DNA of 64,000 nucleotides, from NCBI GenBank assembly GCA_027490155.1, contig JAIXYP010000030.1, positions 1 through 64,000 on the forward strand, in the 5' to 3' direction. Shown one piece after another: positions 16,912-26,595 of this stretch. Under the pieces are notes generated by a model. The model saw only the letters and a list, made by a program, of their open reading frames with translations. It searched no databases and was not told where the DNA came from. Within the stretch, counting starts at the first letter, position 1; each line of letters begins with the position of its first letter. This DNA is from Cytophagaceae bacterium. Lineage in GTDB: Bacteria > Bacteroidota > Bacteroidia > Cytophagales > Flexibacteraceae. The position numbers and the translations under genes were made by a program.

Positions 16912-18342
16912 CTATTTGATTTTAGTGCTGTCATGGCCCTTTTTCTGGTTGTATTCCAGCTGGGTGGGGCGGCCAGCTTTTGCGTCCTTGAAGCCTGACA
17001 TCGTCCCGGCTTGGTACCACTCGGTCCGGACAAGTTTGCCATCAGCGTTGAACTTCTGGACTTTGCCTTGTTGCAGGTCCTGCCGATAGAACCCAGTCTC
17101 GACTAAGACACCTTGTTCGTTGAACTTTTTGTATGGGCCACTGCGGGCATTGCCTTTGTATTCGTAGCTAACCTCCACTTTGCCACTTTTGCCAAAATAG
17201 TGGGTCTCGATGCCTGTCTTGACCCCATTAATGTAGGGCTCCTCGGTGACTTTATGACCCAAGGTGTCATAATGGATGCGGGTACCAGCTAGTTTGCCCA
17301 CCTCATTATAAGACTCACGAGTTTTAACTTTGCCAGTTGATGGATGATAGGTTTTCCAGGTGCCGGTAGGTAGTTTGTTCAGGTATTTTTGGTCTTCTAG
17401 CTGCCGCCCATTTAGGTCATAGTTGCTGATTTCTTTTTCGCCAGGTGTATCCCCAAAACTAATTTTTTGTTTGAGGTTACCGTTCGGGTGATAGTATTTG
17501 CCTGTGCAACACAATAGCCCTTCCCTATACTTAAGTTCGTGCTTGAGTTTACCATCCCGATACCACGCCGTATTGGGTCCATCAATCTTCCCGTTTTTGT
17601 AAAATCCTTCCAGAATTTTGGTGCCATTTTTGGCGTAGGACTTGTAGGTGCCATTCTTTTCGCCTTCCGAATAGACACTTTCGGTCTCGAGCTTGCCGTT
17701 AGGATAATAAACCTGATAGGTGCCCATTAGCAATCCGTTGCGGTAGTTGGACTTGATATAGGGACTACCACTACGGAAATATTCGTTCCAGTATCCATTA
17801 GGTTTGGCCACCGCATAGATTGCCTCCACCTTTAGTTTTCCGTTCGGGTGGTAGATTTTCATTAGGCCGTCAGGCCAGTCGTCCCGGAATTTGCTTTTGC
17901 TCTTGAGGCTACCGTCCTCATACCAAGCCACAACCGTATCCTGCAACTTATTATCCCTGAAAACACCTAGCTGACTTGGTTTCCCGTCGGAGTACCAGGC
18001 CTTGATCGGTCCATTTTTACGGCCTTTATCGAACGTTGTCTCCAACATTGGTCGGCCAGACTCATAATATTCGGTGAAGACACCATGTTTAACACCTGCC
18101 TCATAACCACCTTTGAGCTGCACTTTGCCAGAAGGATGGAATTTGGTGTAATCGCCTACCCTAGTGCTATCTGTAATGCTGGTGATGTTGTAGGTCTCTT
18201 TCAGAATGGTCGCCTTGCTGCTATCATAATAAGTCCGGACCAAGACTTGAGCCTTCAACACGCCCCCACAACCTAGCAACAAAGCCCCAAAACCGCCAAA
18301 GGCTACAAGCAAAAGTGCTGTCGTTCGTTTACTCATCTTCAT
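16912..18342 (-). CDS. Secreted YwqK/MORN-type repeat protein
   Basis: 476 residues. The leader (TTALLLVAFGGFGALLLGCGGVLKAQ) contains a cysteine in LLGC, so it is either a lipoprotein or is cut after KAQ. The rest is about 16 tandem repeats of 23-24 residues with the pattern Y-h-x-N/D-G-K-L-x-x-E-x-x-Y-x-x-G-x-x-x-G, for example YHPNGKLKVEAIY and YYPNGKLETESVY. These are MORN-variant repeats of the kind labelled YwqK-family antitoxin in databases. In Bacteroidota such extracytoplasmic proteins are common and of unknown role; the antitoxin label is unlikely to apply to an exported protein without a partner toxin. No toxin-like gene is adjacent. Confidence 0.85.
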   Translation of the reverse strand: MKMSKRTTALLLVAFGGFGALLLGCGGVLKAQVLVRTYYDSSKATILKETYNITSITDSTRVGDYTKFHPSGKVQLKGGYEAGVKHGVFTEYYESGRPMLETTFDKGRKNGPIKAWYSDGKPSQLGVFRDNKLQDTVVAWYEDGSLKSKSKFRDDWPDGLMKIYHPNGKLKVEAIYAVAKPNGYWNEYFRSGSPYIKSNYRNGLLMGTYQVYYPNGKLETESVYSEGEKNGTYKSYAKNGTKILEGFYKNGKIDGPNTAWYRDGKLKHELKYREGLLCCTGKYYHPNGNLKQKISFGDTPGEKEISNYDLNGRQLEDQKYLNKLPTGTWKTYHPSTGKVKTRESYNEVGKLAGTRIHYDTLGHKVTEEPYINGVKTGIETHYFGKSGKVEVSYEYKGNARSGPYKKFNEQGVLVETGFYRQDLQQGKVQKFNADGKLVRTEWYQAGTMSGFKDAKAGRPTQLEYNQKKGHDSTKIK

Positions 18343-18644
18343 TATTATCGTAGGAGAAGACCTACCCTAAACACCTGTTATTGGGTCAATATAACCCTGC
18401 CCAGCACAAAGGCATGGACAGGACTACAATAATACCAGATAACGCCTCAATAGTCGTTAATATTGGCTTGCAGATTACCAATGCTGGCCACATTCGTTTG
18501 TTGGGATGGTAGCAGCACAAAGCAGAACTGACAAAGCTGCTGATTACAGGAGCAAGGCACCTAGTAAAGAACCTGAGTGCCTCAAACGGACCGCAACAAT
18601 CGTCCTCAGCAGAAAAGAACCCACCAAAAAACATTGCCCTTTAT
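18343..18644. other. Intergenic region, no gene seen
   Basis: 302 bases between divergent genes. A minus-strand frame of 82 codons at 18386-18634 has no family resemblance and a Cys-rich, unlikely composition. I see no exact promoter match, hairpin or repeat here. Confidence 0.4.
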
Positions 18645-20093
18645 ATGGCTTTTGATGACGGCAAACACATAGCTAATATTCGAGAGCAGCCCACTGTCCA
18701 GATTCTGGAGCTAGGTCAGGCTAGGTGGAGACTATGGCTTGCCTTGGCCATTGGCTTGATAATCATCTTGGGCGTAACTGCCCTTATGATGTCCTATCAA
18801 CCACATATTAAGCTCAACAATGGCTTAGGTTGGGATGGGCGGTATTACCAACGTATGACCCAACAATTGCTTGATGGTGAGACGATCATGGACCGCCCAC
18901 CTTGGGTCAATCGATTTGGTATTGTTTGGATGGCGGCTACGCTCACTTCAATCTCGGGTAGCAGCATCGACCAAGGCTATTGGCTGCTGAACGAGGGCTC
19001 GGCATTGCTGCTAATTCTGCTTCTGAGCTGGGTTGGATTTCGACAATCTACCAAGGCCAACCATAGTCCATTGCTCAGCCAAGTCCTGATGGTTTTGATT
19101 CCCCTAAGCTGGTGGTCTTGGCATTGGCTGAGTCCGTTCCGGTTTTCGGCCTTTGACCCATATAATGCCGACACGGTGGCGGTGCTGCTGTTATTGGTAG
19201 GCATCCTACTTCAGGATTGGGTCAATGGTCATTTAGACTCACCCCATTATCGAACGCGGGTTAGCCTAGTTAACCTGTTGCTAGCTGGGGTGATATTCCT
19301 CGGATGCCTCTGTCGCGAGTTTGTATTGGCCTTACCATTGGCCCTCCTGATTGGGCATTTGTTGCAAGGAAAGGCTATTCGTTATCAACAAATCCCGATA
19401 CGCCTTTACCACCTTGCGGTTGGAGTGATGGGGATAATGGCAGCTAGGTGGCAGGTCCAGAACACCATGACCGGCAACTTACAGGAAGCTATCTGGTATC
19501 ATATACGGGACATGAGCTACCATTTGCTCGAAATACGCCCGCTAGTGTTTGCTTTAAGTGCATGGCTAGCATACGGTCCTGTTTTGGTCATGATCCTGAT
19601 CTTGAGGAAACCCTTTTGGCAAGTCATCAAAGCAAGTCGGTACAGATTGCCGTTGTTGCTCATCTTATTGATTCTTTGCTACGTCGGTGGCACAGACTCG
19701 GAGCGATACCTATTCTGGCTTTCGCCTATCCTGGTCTATTGGTTTTGGCTTGTGGTGAAGACGAAGGAGGGGCAAAACGCCATCAGTCGATTATCCATGG
19801 CATTTTGGTGTCTTTTGGTCATAGGTCAAGGGTTGGCATCGCGGTGGGTGATGCCCATCCCCGAGCCCGAAGCAAGCCAAACTTGGCCCCATTGGCCAGT
19901 CCTGACTAGTTTTGGTGGGGCCAATCCATTCCTTCAATTGATGGGGCATCACGGCTATGGACTGAACTACCTTTACACGATCGTCTTGTTGGCAGAGTAT
20001 GGCCTTTTGATTGGGCTATTACTTTGGCTCTCGAGGTCAAGCCCCTACCCATTATGGCTAAAAACGCCGCCAAAACAGGATCTAGCCCCATAG
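18645..20093 (+). CDS. Polytopic membrane protein, possibly GT-C type glycosyltransferase
   Basis: 482 residues with about 10 membrane segments, beginning with WLALAIGLIIILGVTALMMS. After the first segment a periplasmic loop contains NNGLGWDGRYYQRMTQQL, and RPPWVNRFG follows. An acidic residue in the first large external loop and this general layout occur in lipid-linked-sugar (GT-C) glycosyltransferases and related membrane proteins. I cannot assign a family with confidence. The C-terminus is cytoplasmic and basic-proline rich. It is transcribed alone, 98 bases before the SRAP gene on the same strand. Confidence 0.7.
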   Translation: MAFDDGKHIANIREQPTVQILELGQARWRLWLALAIGLIIILGVTALMMSYQPHIKLNNGLGWDGRYYQRMTQQLLDGETIMDRPPWVNRFGIVWMAATLTSISGSSIDQGYWLLNEGSALLLILLLSWVGFRQSTKANHSPLLSQVLMVLIPLSWWSWHWLSPFRFSAFDPYNADTVAVLLLLVGILLQDWVNGHLDSPHYRTRVSLVNLLLAGVIFLGCLCREFVLALPLALLIGHLLQGKAIRYQQIPIRLYHLAVGVMGIMAARWQVQNTMTGNLQEAIWYHIRDMSYHLLEIRPLVFALSAWLAYGPVLVMILILRKPFWQVIKASRYRLPLLLILLILCYVGGTDSERYLFWLSPILVYWFWLVVKTKEGQNAISRLSMAFWCLLVIGQGLASRWVMPIPEPEASQTWPHWPVLTSFGGANPFLQLMGHHGYGLNYLYTIVLLAEYGLLIGLLLWLSRSSPYPLWLKTPPKQDLAP

Positions 20094-20191
20094 AAATGGT
20101 CCTAAAGCCCATTTCTGATGTAGCTTGCGGTTATAGAGTATAGGATGCCACTTATCCTGACCAAAACCCAAAAAAACTACTCCGATTTGCT

Positions 20192-20899
20192 ATGTGTGGA
20201 CGCTATGCACTGATCACCCCTATTCAGGAGCTGGAAGCCGCTGTTGGTGTGGTCCAGACCGAAATACCGACCAATCAGCAATTGCATTTGCCGACCTATA
20301 ACGCCAGCCCTGGGCAAACTTTGCCAGTCATTATCGAGCATAAGTGGCGGCAGCTCCGCGGTATGCGCTGGGGACTGGTACCAAACTGGGCACCCACTGC
20401 CGTCTCGAAAGGCAATACAATTAATGCCCAGCAGGAGACCCTAACAGCCAAACCCTCCTTTCGGCACCTGGTCCAGACAAATAGATGTGTGGTGCCGGTC
20501 TCGGCTTTTTATGAATGGCAACCACTCGGCAACTTGAAGCAACCATACGCAATCATGCCCATGGAAGGCATCGCCTATCTAGCCGGCCTATGGGATCGTT
20601 GGATCTCACCATTGGACAGCAGCATAATCGAAACGTTCACCATAATAACAACACCATCGGCTGGCCTGATGACCAACCTTCATGATCGGCAGCCAGTCGT
20701 GTTGGACCCTAAAGATCTAGACCAATGGCTTGATGGCAAAAGTCTGTGGCCTGACCTAGCCCCAATGCTCCAGAGCTATGCCTGGCTAAATTGGAAGTCT
20801 TATCCTGTTAGCAGTATGGTCAACAATGTCAAACACAACAGCCCTCAATTGTTGGCCGAAGCCCCAAGGATTGCCACACAAGGAAGTCTGTTTGGGTAG
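20192..20899 (+). CDS. SOS response-associated peptidase (SRAP, YedK/HMCES family)
   Basis: 235 residues starting MCGRY; after Met removal Cys2 becomes the N-terminal nucleophile that forms a stable thiazolidine link to abasic sites in single-stranded DNA. The other family residues are present: N78 in TINAQ, E108 in AFYEWQ, and H164 in MTNLHDRQPVVL. RWGLVPNWAP and NRCVVPVSAFYEW are standard signatures. The protein shields abasic sites during replication. A strong bidirectional hairpin ends the gene. Confidence 0.95.
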   Translation: MCGRYALITPIQELEAAVGVVQTEIPTNQQLHLPTYNASPGQTLPVIIEHKWRQLRGMRWGLVPNWAPTAVSKGNTINAQQETLTAKPSFRHLVQTNRCVVPVSAFYEWQPLGNLKQPYAIMPMEGIAYLAGLWDRWISPLDSSIIETFTIITTPSAGLMTNLHDRQPVVLDPKDLDQWLDGKSLWPDLAPMLQSYAWLNWKSYPVSSMVNNVKHNSPQLLAEAPRIATQGSLFG

Positions 20900-20940
20900 G
20901 AGGATGGATAAAAGTGCTAAAGTCCTAACCACACAATAAC

Positions 20941-20984
20941 AACAACGCCCAAGATCATGGACTGACCTTGGGCGTTGTTCTTTG
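20941..20984. terminator. Strong bidirectional terminator
   Basis: AACAACGCCCAAG (20941-20953) pairs perfectly with CTTGGGCGTTGTT (20967-20979): a 13-bp stem between convergent genes, with CTTTG after it on the plus strand. Confidence 0.85.
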
Positions 20985-21033
20985 TATAGCTGAGTTGAAT
21001 AACATGTGCTGGGTAAGCACAAATCTGGTTGTA

Positions 21034-21510
21034 CTAGTCGTCAAGGCCTGCCTCGCTCATGCCTTCGGATTCCATCTTGGCTTTGACTTTGTTACGAACC
21101 TTGGATTTCATTTCTTGGTACTTGCTAAGTTGGTCTGCAGTCAAGACACCTTTAAGGCCTGCATCAAATTTGGCAAAGGTATCCTTGCGCTCTTGGTTGA
21201 ACGTTTTACGGTCCTTGCTCGCCTTTGCTTTTTCGATTGATGCCTTCATGGCAGTTAAGCGCTCGGTGTTGAGTGTTAGAACCTTAGCCTTTTGGCTTTC
21301 GTCTAGCCCGAGGACTTTGGTCATCTTCTTGGTGGCTTGCTCTGCACGTTTGGCAGGGTCAAAGTCACTGCTTTGGCGTGGCGACCAATCCGCCTTGGAT
21401 TTGGTTGTTTTTGGCGTCTCTTTAGGAGCCATCTGAGCCATACTAGTAGTACCTATTAGGGCCGAAGCACCAATGGCAAAACAGAACTGAAGGAATCGGG
21501 AAGCTTTCAT
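21034..21510 (-). CDS. Exported Spy/CpxP-like LTxxQ protein
   Basis: 158 residues. The signal peptide (FLQFCFAIGASALIGTTSMAQ) precedes a charged, helical mature region. KMTKVLGLDESQKAKVLTLNTERL and GVLTADQLSKYQEM contain the paired L-x-x-x-Q motifs of the Spy/CpxP family. These small periplasmic proteins act as chaperones or as sensors of envelope stress and metals. A related gene lies 246 bases upstream on the same strand (21757-22248), so the two probably arose by duplication. In that gap a TACATTTG element occurs at 21694-21701 on the minus strand, far from the start codon, so its use is uncertain. Confidence 0.82.
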   Translation of the reverse strand: MKASRFLQFCFAIGASALIGTTSMAQMAPKETPKTTKSKADWSPRQSSDFDPAKRAEQATKKMTKVLGLDESQKAKVLTLNTERLTAMKASIEKAKASKDRKTFNQERKDTFAKFDAGLKGVLTADQLSKYQEMKSKVRNKVKAKMESEGMSEAGLDD

Positions 21511-21756
21511 TGTGTGTGTGATTAAATGGGATTTGTGTGAACTGTTTGGGTCTAGGAAATGACTGGCAGAGGACTAGCTTGACGAGCTGTACCTCAGCTT
21601 GTGTTCGGTATATGATAACCTGACAAAACTGTGCCAGACTAAGTGATGGGCTGAGGAGCTTAACGTCCTTAACAAGCCTTAACCATGACCTAACAAATGT
21701 AGTCCATCTGGCCTGAAAAGATTAGCGGAGATACCTATCCCTTTGCCCCATTTGGT

Positions 21757-22248
21757 TTACTCCATCTGGCCACCGCCCATTTGGCGCTGCTGCATACGTT
21801 CTTGGCGTTGTTTCATCTGTTCTTCCTTCCAGGCTGTATAGTCTTTGAACTGGGTCGCGTTCAGCACAACTTTTAGGCCTTCCTCAAACTTGGCCTCAGA
21901 CTTCATGGCCTCTTCGCGCATCAGGGACATGTCACCAGCATCCATGGCCTTTTTGTAAGTATCCTTCATGCTCAGGAATCGCTCTAGGTTAAGTGCCTGG
22001 ACACTTGCCTCCTGATTTTCGTTGAGTTTAAGGCGCTCCTTCATCCTTTCGGTAGTGCGGCTTGCCATTTTTTCAGGGTCCATTTGCTCTCGCCCTCCCC
22101 CTGGCCCACGTTGACCGCCTCCGCCACCAAATTGGGCAAAAGCGCTACTGGTTAGCAATGTGATAACGAGGGTCATTAACAGAAACCTACCCATCTGACG
22201 GAAGGTGGCTGTGGCAGGACCAATGATGCAAGAGGGGTTTAGTTTCAT
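21757..22248 (-). CDS. Exported LTxxQ-like protein, paralogue of the next gene
   Basis: Start is uncertain: ATG codons at 22281, 22248 and 22194 are in frame. I chose 22248 (MKLNPS); 22194 gives the shortest conventional signal peptide (GRFLLMTLVITLLTSSAFAQ). After the cleavage site comes a short Gly-rich stretch (FGGGGGQRGPGGG), then a helical region with RLKLNENQEASVQALNLERF and VVLNATQFKDYTAWKEEQ, the same LxxxQ spacing as in its neighbour at 21034-21510. The C-terminus is Gln/Met/Arg-rich (MKQRQERMQQRQMGGG). It is probably a periplasmic stress or metal-response protein. Confidence 0.78.
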   Translation of the reverse strand: MKLNPSCIIGPATATFRQMGRFLLMTLVITLLTSSAFAQFGGGGGQRGPGGGREQMDPEKMASRTTERMKERLKLNENQEASVQALNLERFLSMKDTYKKAMDAGDMSLMREEAMKSEAKFEEGLKVVLNATQFKDYTAWKEEQMKQRQERMQQRQMGGGQME

Positions 22249-22437
22249 GGCGTTGGTAAGGGCTTGGAGCAAAATTTGCATTAGGTTTAAGTGATAATCG
22301 ATCGGCCGAGACCATCAAAATGACAATACTTTGCCGATCTATTGATAAGACCAATAACTGGGGCGGTAGTTTAAGATCCAACCAATTAAAAATATGGCCG
22401 TTCGTACGATTGTCCTGATAAATTTTGGCGGAACCAG

Positions 22438-22445
22438 TATCTTTG
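22438..22445 (+). promoter_or_regulatory. Candidate -7 promoter element (TATCTTTG)
   Basis: An exact TAnnTTTG match 58 bases upstream of the subtilase ATG at 22503. It lies inside the open-frame extension that starts at 22425, and so supports the shorter start. No clear -33 TTTG is seen at the usual spacing. Confidence 0.4.
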
Positions 22446-22502
22446 GATGTCGGATCGCACTTTTGTGTATCCAACCCACAACACGTTCAACCAACGCGCT
22501 CA

Positions 22503-25500
22503 ATGACCAGATTTTTTACTAAGACCAATGGCCGGTTGCTGAGGCCATACCTACTCGGGATGGCATTGTTGGCCAGCGCCGGGGTTGTACAAGGCCAAAC
22601 GGCGGATCAGTTACTCCAGATCAAGCTCGCAACTCCGTCTGAGGCACTAGAGAACCTAGCCCGCGAGTATGCCAAAATCACACCTATCCGTAAGGCTAGT
22701 GCATTGGCCAAAGCCAAACAATTGGGCTGGCCTTTGACCTTTGCAGACGCTAAGGGCAAAGTCGTCAACCACTTGGTCGATCTTGACGAACTCGGCAATC
22801 CTGTTTATGCTGGCGTTGACAACTTATCTTCAGCTCAGACGCTTGGCATTGACAAAGTCTGGCCAGGTGGTACAACTAACTATAACCTCACTGGGCGTGG
22901 CTATAAAGCCAGCCAATGGGATGCAGGTTCGCCTGTCCTGAATCACGTAGAGCTGATTGGCAGGGTCGTGAGTGCAGATGGATCTGGCGTCGATGACCAC
23001 AGCACCCATACCGCTGGTACCATCTTGGGCAAAGGCGTTTCTGCCGAAGCCAAAGGCATGGCTTATGAAGCCACAATGCGGGCCTATAACACCAGTAGCC
23101 CAATCAACCAGATGGCCAACGAAGCCAACAATGGTTCCTTAGCTGGCAACCATAGCTGGTCTTACAAACGCGGCTTCCAACCAGGTGGTGTAGGTTATGT
23201 TTGGCTCGGACCTGCCACCGCTTATGTCGATCCTGGCTATGGGTATTACAGCAACATCGCAGCCCAATGGGATGCAGCAGCGCTCAATATGCCCTACTTC
23301 CTGAACTGTAAGTCAGCAGGCAATGACCGCGGATCAGGCCCAGCACCAGGACAAACCTATACCATCCAGGCCACAGGTGCTACTGTTACGCAGCCAGCAG
23401 TTGGATCAGCTACTTATCGTGCGCCTAATGGCCAATACGACTGTATGGCCAACCATACAGTATCCAAAAACCTCCTGAGTGTTGCAGCGGTTTCAGCCAT
23501 CAGGGCTGGTTATACCACCCCAAATGGTGTGATCATGTCTAGCTTCAGCAGCTGGGGCCCAACAGACGATGGCCGGATCAAACCAGATATTTCGGCAGTT
23601 GGCGTATCTGTCTACAGCTCAGTTGGACCAACCAACACTAGCTATGACACTTATGACGGCACCAGCATGAGTACCCCGAGCATGACTGGTGTTTGTCTCC
23701 TACTTCAGGAGCAACATGCCAATACCCACCAAGGTCGCCTAATGCGTGCCGAGACCCTCAAAGGCCTAATCATCCATTCGGCTGACGAGGCTGGTACCGC
23801 AGTTGGACCTGATTATCGATTCGGCTGGGGACTTGCTAACGTCAAAAAAGCCTCTGACATCTTGCTTGGTGACAGTGCAAACCACTTCATCAAAGAGCTG
23901 GTCTTGACCAATGCCCAAACCATCACAATCCCAATCACTGTCGCCACAGCTGGCCCATTACGTGCCACCATCTCTTGGTTCGATCAGCCAGGCCCGGTTA
24001 ATGCCGCCATGCCGCTCAACGACCGTACACCCAAGTTGATAAACGACCTTGATCTCCGCATTGTCCGCCTTTCGGACAATACCACCACCAGCCCATATAA
24101 ACTAGACCCAGCCAACCCAGCGAACGCCGCCACTACTGGTGACAACGTTCTGGACAATGTCGAGCAAGTATTGGTCGCCAATGCTGCACCAGGCAATTAC
24201 GAAATCAGGATCAGCCACAAAGGTGCTACCCTTGTAACTGGTCGTCAATCGTTTGGCCTTTTGGTCTCTGGAGTCTCGAGCAAGTATGCAGGTACACTTT
24301 GTCATGGCCTGTTGCGCAGCTCCGCTAGCCGTGGCACCATCACTGATGGTAGCGGTAGCCAGAACTACAAAGACAATTCGGACTGTACTTGGCAGATCGA
24401 TGTGCAGGACACCACTGCGGCTGTTGCCATCAACTTCACAGCAATGGGCCTCAGCGCTGGCGACACTGTCTATCTTTATAGCGGTACTCAAACTCGGAAC
24501 ACTTTATTGGGTAAGTATTCAGGCACCGCTATCCCTGCTGGAGTTAAATATGGTTCCAAAGGGCGGGCTTACATTCGTTTCGTATCGGATGCAGCAACAG
24601 CAAGCACTGGGTTTTCTCTAAACTACAACATCGTGACCTTGCCACAGGTAACAGTCACCTCGGGTTCGTCACAAGTATGTAGTGGCAACGCCGTTCGGTT
24701 TATTGCCAGCACAGCTACCGCCTCTGACACGGCAGGCCTAACTTGGCAATGGAACATCCCTGGTGCCATCCCGAACAACCCGACTGGTCGTACCCCTGTG
24801 GTTATTTTGCCAAATGGGGGCACCTACACTGCAAGCGTTAGTGCAACAAACCTGGTCGGTACTGCCAATGCAACCATCCAGACCGTTGTGAGAGCCCTCA
24901 ATGGCAATATTTTCTCAGCTGCTTATGCCGAAGAGCGTTTTGATGCCAACACTACTTGGCCACGCAATACAATTGACACCAACGGTACTTGGCGCACTAC
25001 TACCTCTCCTGCTAGCAATACCAACTGGTCACGCAGCACAGTTGCGGCCTATAGTGGTACTGCAAGTGCTTATATCAGGAGCAATTCCGTTTTGGCTGGC
25101 ACCGTCCGTGAGCTCATTTCGCCTAACTTCAACATGACGGGACTGACAGCAGGACAGCGTTTACGTTTCCGAATTTCAAGTGCACGTGCTACTTCAAGCA
25201 GCAGCGATGTCATGAAACTATTCTGGAGCAACAACTGCGGTAACACCTGGACCCAGATTTCGTACAACCGCTCTGGCACCACCAACCCGAGTATCTATAC
25301 CGTCATAGGAACCCGTCGTTTCCCTTTTATACCAGCAGATGGCTCGGAGTGGCGCACAGAAAGTGTCATCATCCCTGCGGCTGCGATTGCCTCAACACGT
25401 TGCCAGTTCAAGTGGGAGTACACCAACGATGCTTTAACAAGCCTGTACATGGATGACATCATGATCGGTGACTCGGCCTTGGCTGTCAGCATCGACAAAA

Positions 25501-25775
25501 ACTTGACCACAGTTCATGACCTTGCCACTGCCTACCCTAACCCAGGCGAAGTCAGCAATGCCAAACTCAAGATCAACGTCCCAACCGGAGAGGCCCTGCA
25601 AATCAGCATTACGGATGTTGTGGGTCGCCAGCAGATGCTAAACTACACTGTCAATCAAGAGGGCGAAGTCGTTCTGGTCAACGAGTTGTTTGGCAACACA
25701 CTCGCTAGAGGTTTGTACAATGTTACAATCCAGCGGGCACGAGAGGTGCAACAGATCAAACTAGTGCTGCAATAG
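22503..25775 (+). CDS. Secreted subtilisin-like serine protease (S8) with CUB, PKD-like and T9SS type A domains
   Basis: 1090 residues. Signal peptide (PYLLGMALLASAGVVQG), short propeptide-like region to about 110, then an S8 catalytic domain. The triad is visible: D140 in SQWDAGSP, H169 in DDHSTHTAGTI and S388 in YDGTSMSTPSMTG. The asparagine of the oxyanion hole is probably in LNCKSAGNDRGSG. After about residue 600 follow a CUB-like domain with CHGLLRSSA and DCTWQIDV, a PKD-like domain (VTVTSGSSQVCSGNAV), a carbohydrate-binding jelly-roll-like segment ending in YMDDIMIGD, and an 80-residue T9SS type A sorting domain (AYPNPGE...ARGLYNVTI). It is exported by T9SS to digest proteins outside the cell. 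The frame opens at 22425 but the signal peptide and a promoter element favour 22503. Confidence 0.92.
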   Translation: MTRFFTKTNGRLLRPYLLGMALLASAGVVQGQTADQLLQIKLATPSEALENLAREYAKITPIRKASALAKAKQLGWPLTFADAKGKVVNHLVDLDELGNPVYAGVDNLSSAQTLGIDKVWPGGTTNYNLTGRGYKASQWDAGSPVLNHVELIGRVVSADGSGVDDHSTHTAGTILGKGVSAEAKGMAYEATMRAYNTSSPINQMANEANNGSLAGNHSWSYKRGFQPGGVGYVWLGPATAYVDPGYGYYSNIAAQWDAAALNMPYFLNCKSAGNDRGSGPAPGQTYTIQATGATVTQPAVGSATYRAPNGQYDCMANHTVSKNLLSVAAVSAIRAGYTTPNGVIMSSFSSWGPTDDGRIKPDISAVGVSVYSSVGPTNTSYDTYDGTSMSTPSMTGVCLLLQEQHANTHQGRLMRAETLKGLIIHSADEAGTAVGPDYRFGWGLANVKKASDILLGDSANHFIKELVLTNAQTITIPITVATAGPLRATISWFDQPGPVNAAMPLNDRTPKLINDLDLRIVRLSDNTTTSPYKLDPANPANAATTGDNVLDNVEQVLVANAAPGNYEIRISHKGATLVTGRQSFGLLVSGVSSKYAGTLCHGLLRSSASRGTITDGSGSQNYKDNSDCTWQIDVQDTTAAVAINFTAMGLSAGDTVYLYSGTQTRNTLLGKYSGTAIPAGVKYGSKGRAYIRFVSDAATASTGFSLNYNIVTLPQVTVTSGSSQVCSGNAVRFIASTATASDTAGLTWQWNIPGAIPNNPTGRTPVVILPNGGTYTASVSATNLVGTANATIQTVVRALNGNIFSAAYAEERFDANTTWPRNTIDTNGTWRTTTSPASNTNWSRSTVAAYSGTASAYIRSNSVLAGTVRELISPNFNMTGLTAGQRLRFRISSARATSSSSDVMKLFWSNNCGNTWTQISYNRSGTTNPSIYTVIGTRRFPFIPADGSEWRTESVIIPAAAIASTRCQFKWEYTNDALTSLYMDDIMIGDSALAVSIDKNLTTVHDLATAYPNPGEVSNAKLKINVPTGEALQISITDVVGRQQMLNYTVNQEGEVVLVNELFGNTLARGLYNVTIQRAREVQQIKLVLQ

Positions 25776-25805
25776 TCAGTTCACGAGTCTAATCTCCATT
25801 AACCC

Positions 25806-25845
25806 ACAAAGGGCAGCTAGTATCAACGAGCTGCCCTTTGTTTTT
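25806..25845. terminator. Bidirectional terminator
   Basis: ACAAAGGGCAGCT (25806-25818) pairs with AGCTGCCCTTTGT (25829-25841), then a T-run. It separates the subtilase gene from the convergent pirin gene. Confidence 0.88.
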
Positions 25846-25878
25846 GACAATGATCAAGAAACATCTAATCAGAATACC

Positions 25879-26595
25879 TTATCGTAACTCCAACATCGGG
25901 ACCTCCATGAGCAATAACTCAGCGTTGGAGCTTGCTAGGACTTCAAAGGTTGTGGTGTCCGTTATGGCAAGGCCGTCACGGGTGCTGAGGGTTTGGCCAG
26001 CAACAGTCACATCTCCACTTAGGACAAAGAGGTAGAGACCGTGGCTTGGTTGGTGGAAGGTGTAGGGCAGTGCTTGTCCAGCCGACAGGTTACCAAGGGT
26101 GAACCAAGCCTCTTGGTTGATCCAGACTGCAGCGGCGTCGTCAGGTGCTACGATGGTTTGCCATTGGTTTTGACGACCAACGACATCAAACGTTTTTTGG
26201 TCATACCTAGGGGTGATGTTCCGCTCTTTGGGCAAGACCCAAATCTGCAAGAACTTAACCTCTTCGGTTTTAGAGTGGTTGTACTCGCTATGTTTAACAC
26301 CTGAGCCCGCACTCATGATCTGGACATCGCCATGTTTGATGATGGTCGAATTACCCATTGAGTCACGATGCTCTAGGTCGCCAGCCAGTGGTATACTGAC
26401 AATTTCCATATTGTCATGCGGGTGGGTGCCAAAGCCCATCCCGGCAGCCACTCGATCATCATTGAGGACACGAAGGGCACCAAAATGCACACGTTCGGGA
26501 TCGTAATAGTGCGAAAAGCTAAACGTATGGCGGCTATTGAGCCAGCCAAGGTTGGCAATACCACGGGTGTTAGCTTTGTGAAGGGTGGTTTTCAT
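25879..26595 (-). CDS. Pirin-family protein
   Basis: 238 residues, the usual two-cupin length. Metal ligands of the N-terminal cupin are visible: H58 and H60 in GTHPHDNMEI, and H102 and E104 in GVKHSEYN. SHYYDPERVHFGALRVLNDD is the conserved N-terminal strand region. Bacterial pirins (YhhW type) bind iron and some have quercetinase activity; others act as redox-linked regulators. It is cytoplasmic. The gene is single and faces the subtilase gene. Confidence 0.93.
   Translation of the reverse strand: MKTTLHKANTRGIANLGWLNSRHTFSFSHYYDPERVHFGALRVLNDDRVAAGMGFGTHPHDNMEIVSIPLAGDLEHRDSMGNSTIIKHGDVQIMSAGSGVKHSEYNHSKTEEVKFLQIWVLPKERNITPRYDQKTFDVVGRQNQWQTIVAPDDAAAVWINQEAWFTLGNLSAGQALPYTFHQPSHGLYLFVLSGDVTVAGQTLSTRDGLAITDTTTFEVLASSNAELLLMEVPMLELR

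Noticed and set aside
16912-18342. YwqK label as evidence of a toxin-antitoxin pair
   Set aside because: The protein is exported and no toxin-like gene is adjacent; the repeats are MORN-type.
18386-18634. 82-codon minus-strand frame between two genes
   Set aside because: No family resemblance, Cys-rich composition and no promoter; probably chance.
21694-21701. TACATTTG as promoter of the LTxxQ gene at 21034-21510
   Set aside because: It lies about 184 bases from the start and lacks a -33 partner, so I did not list it as a separate promoter.
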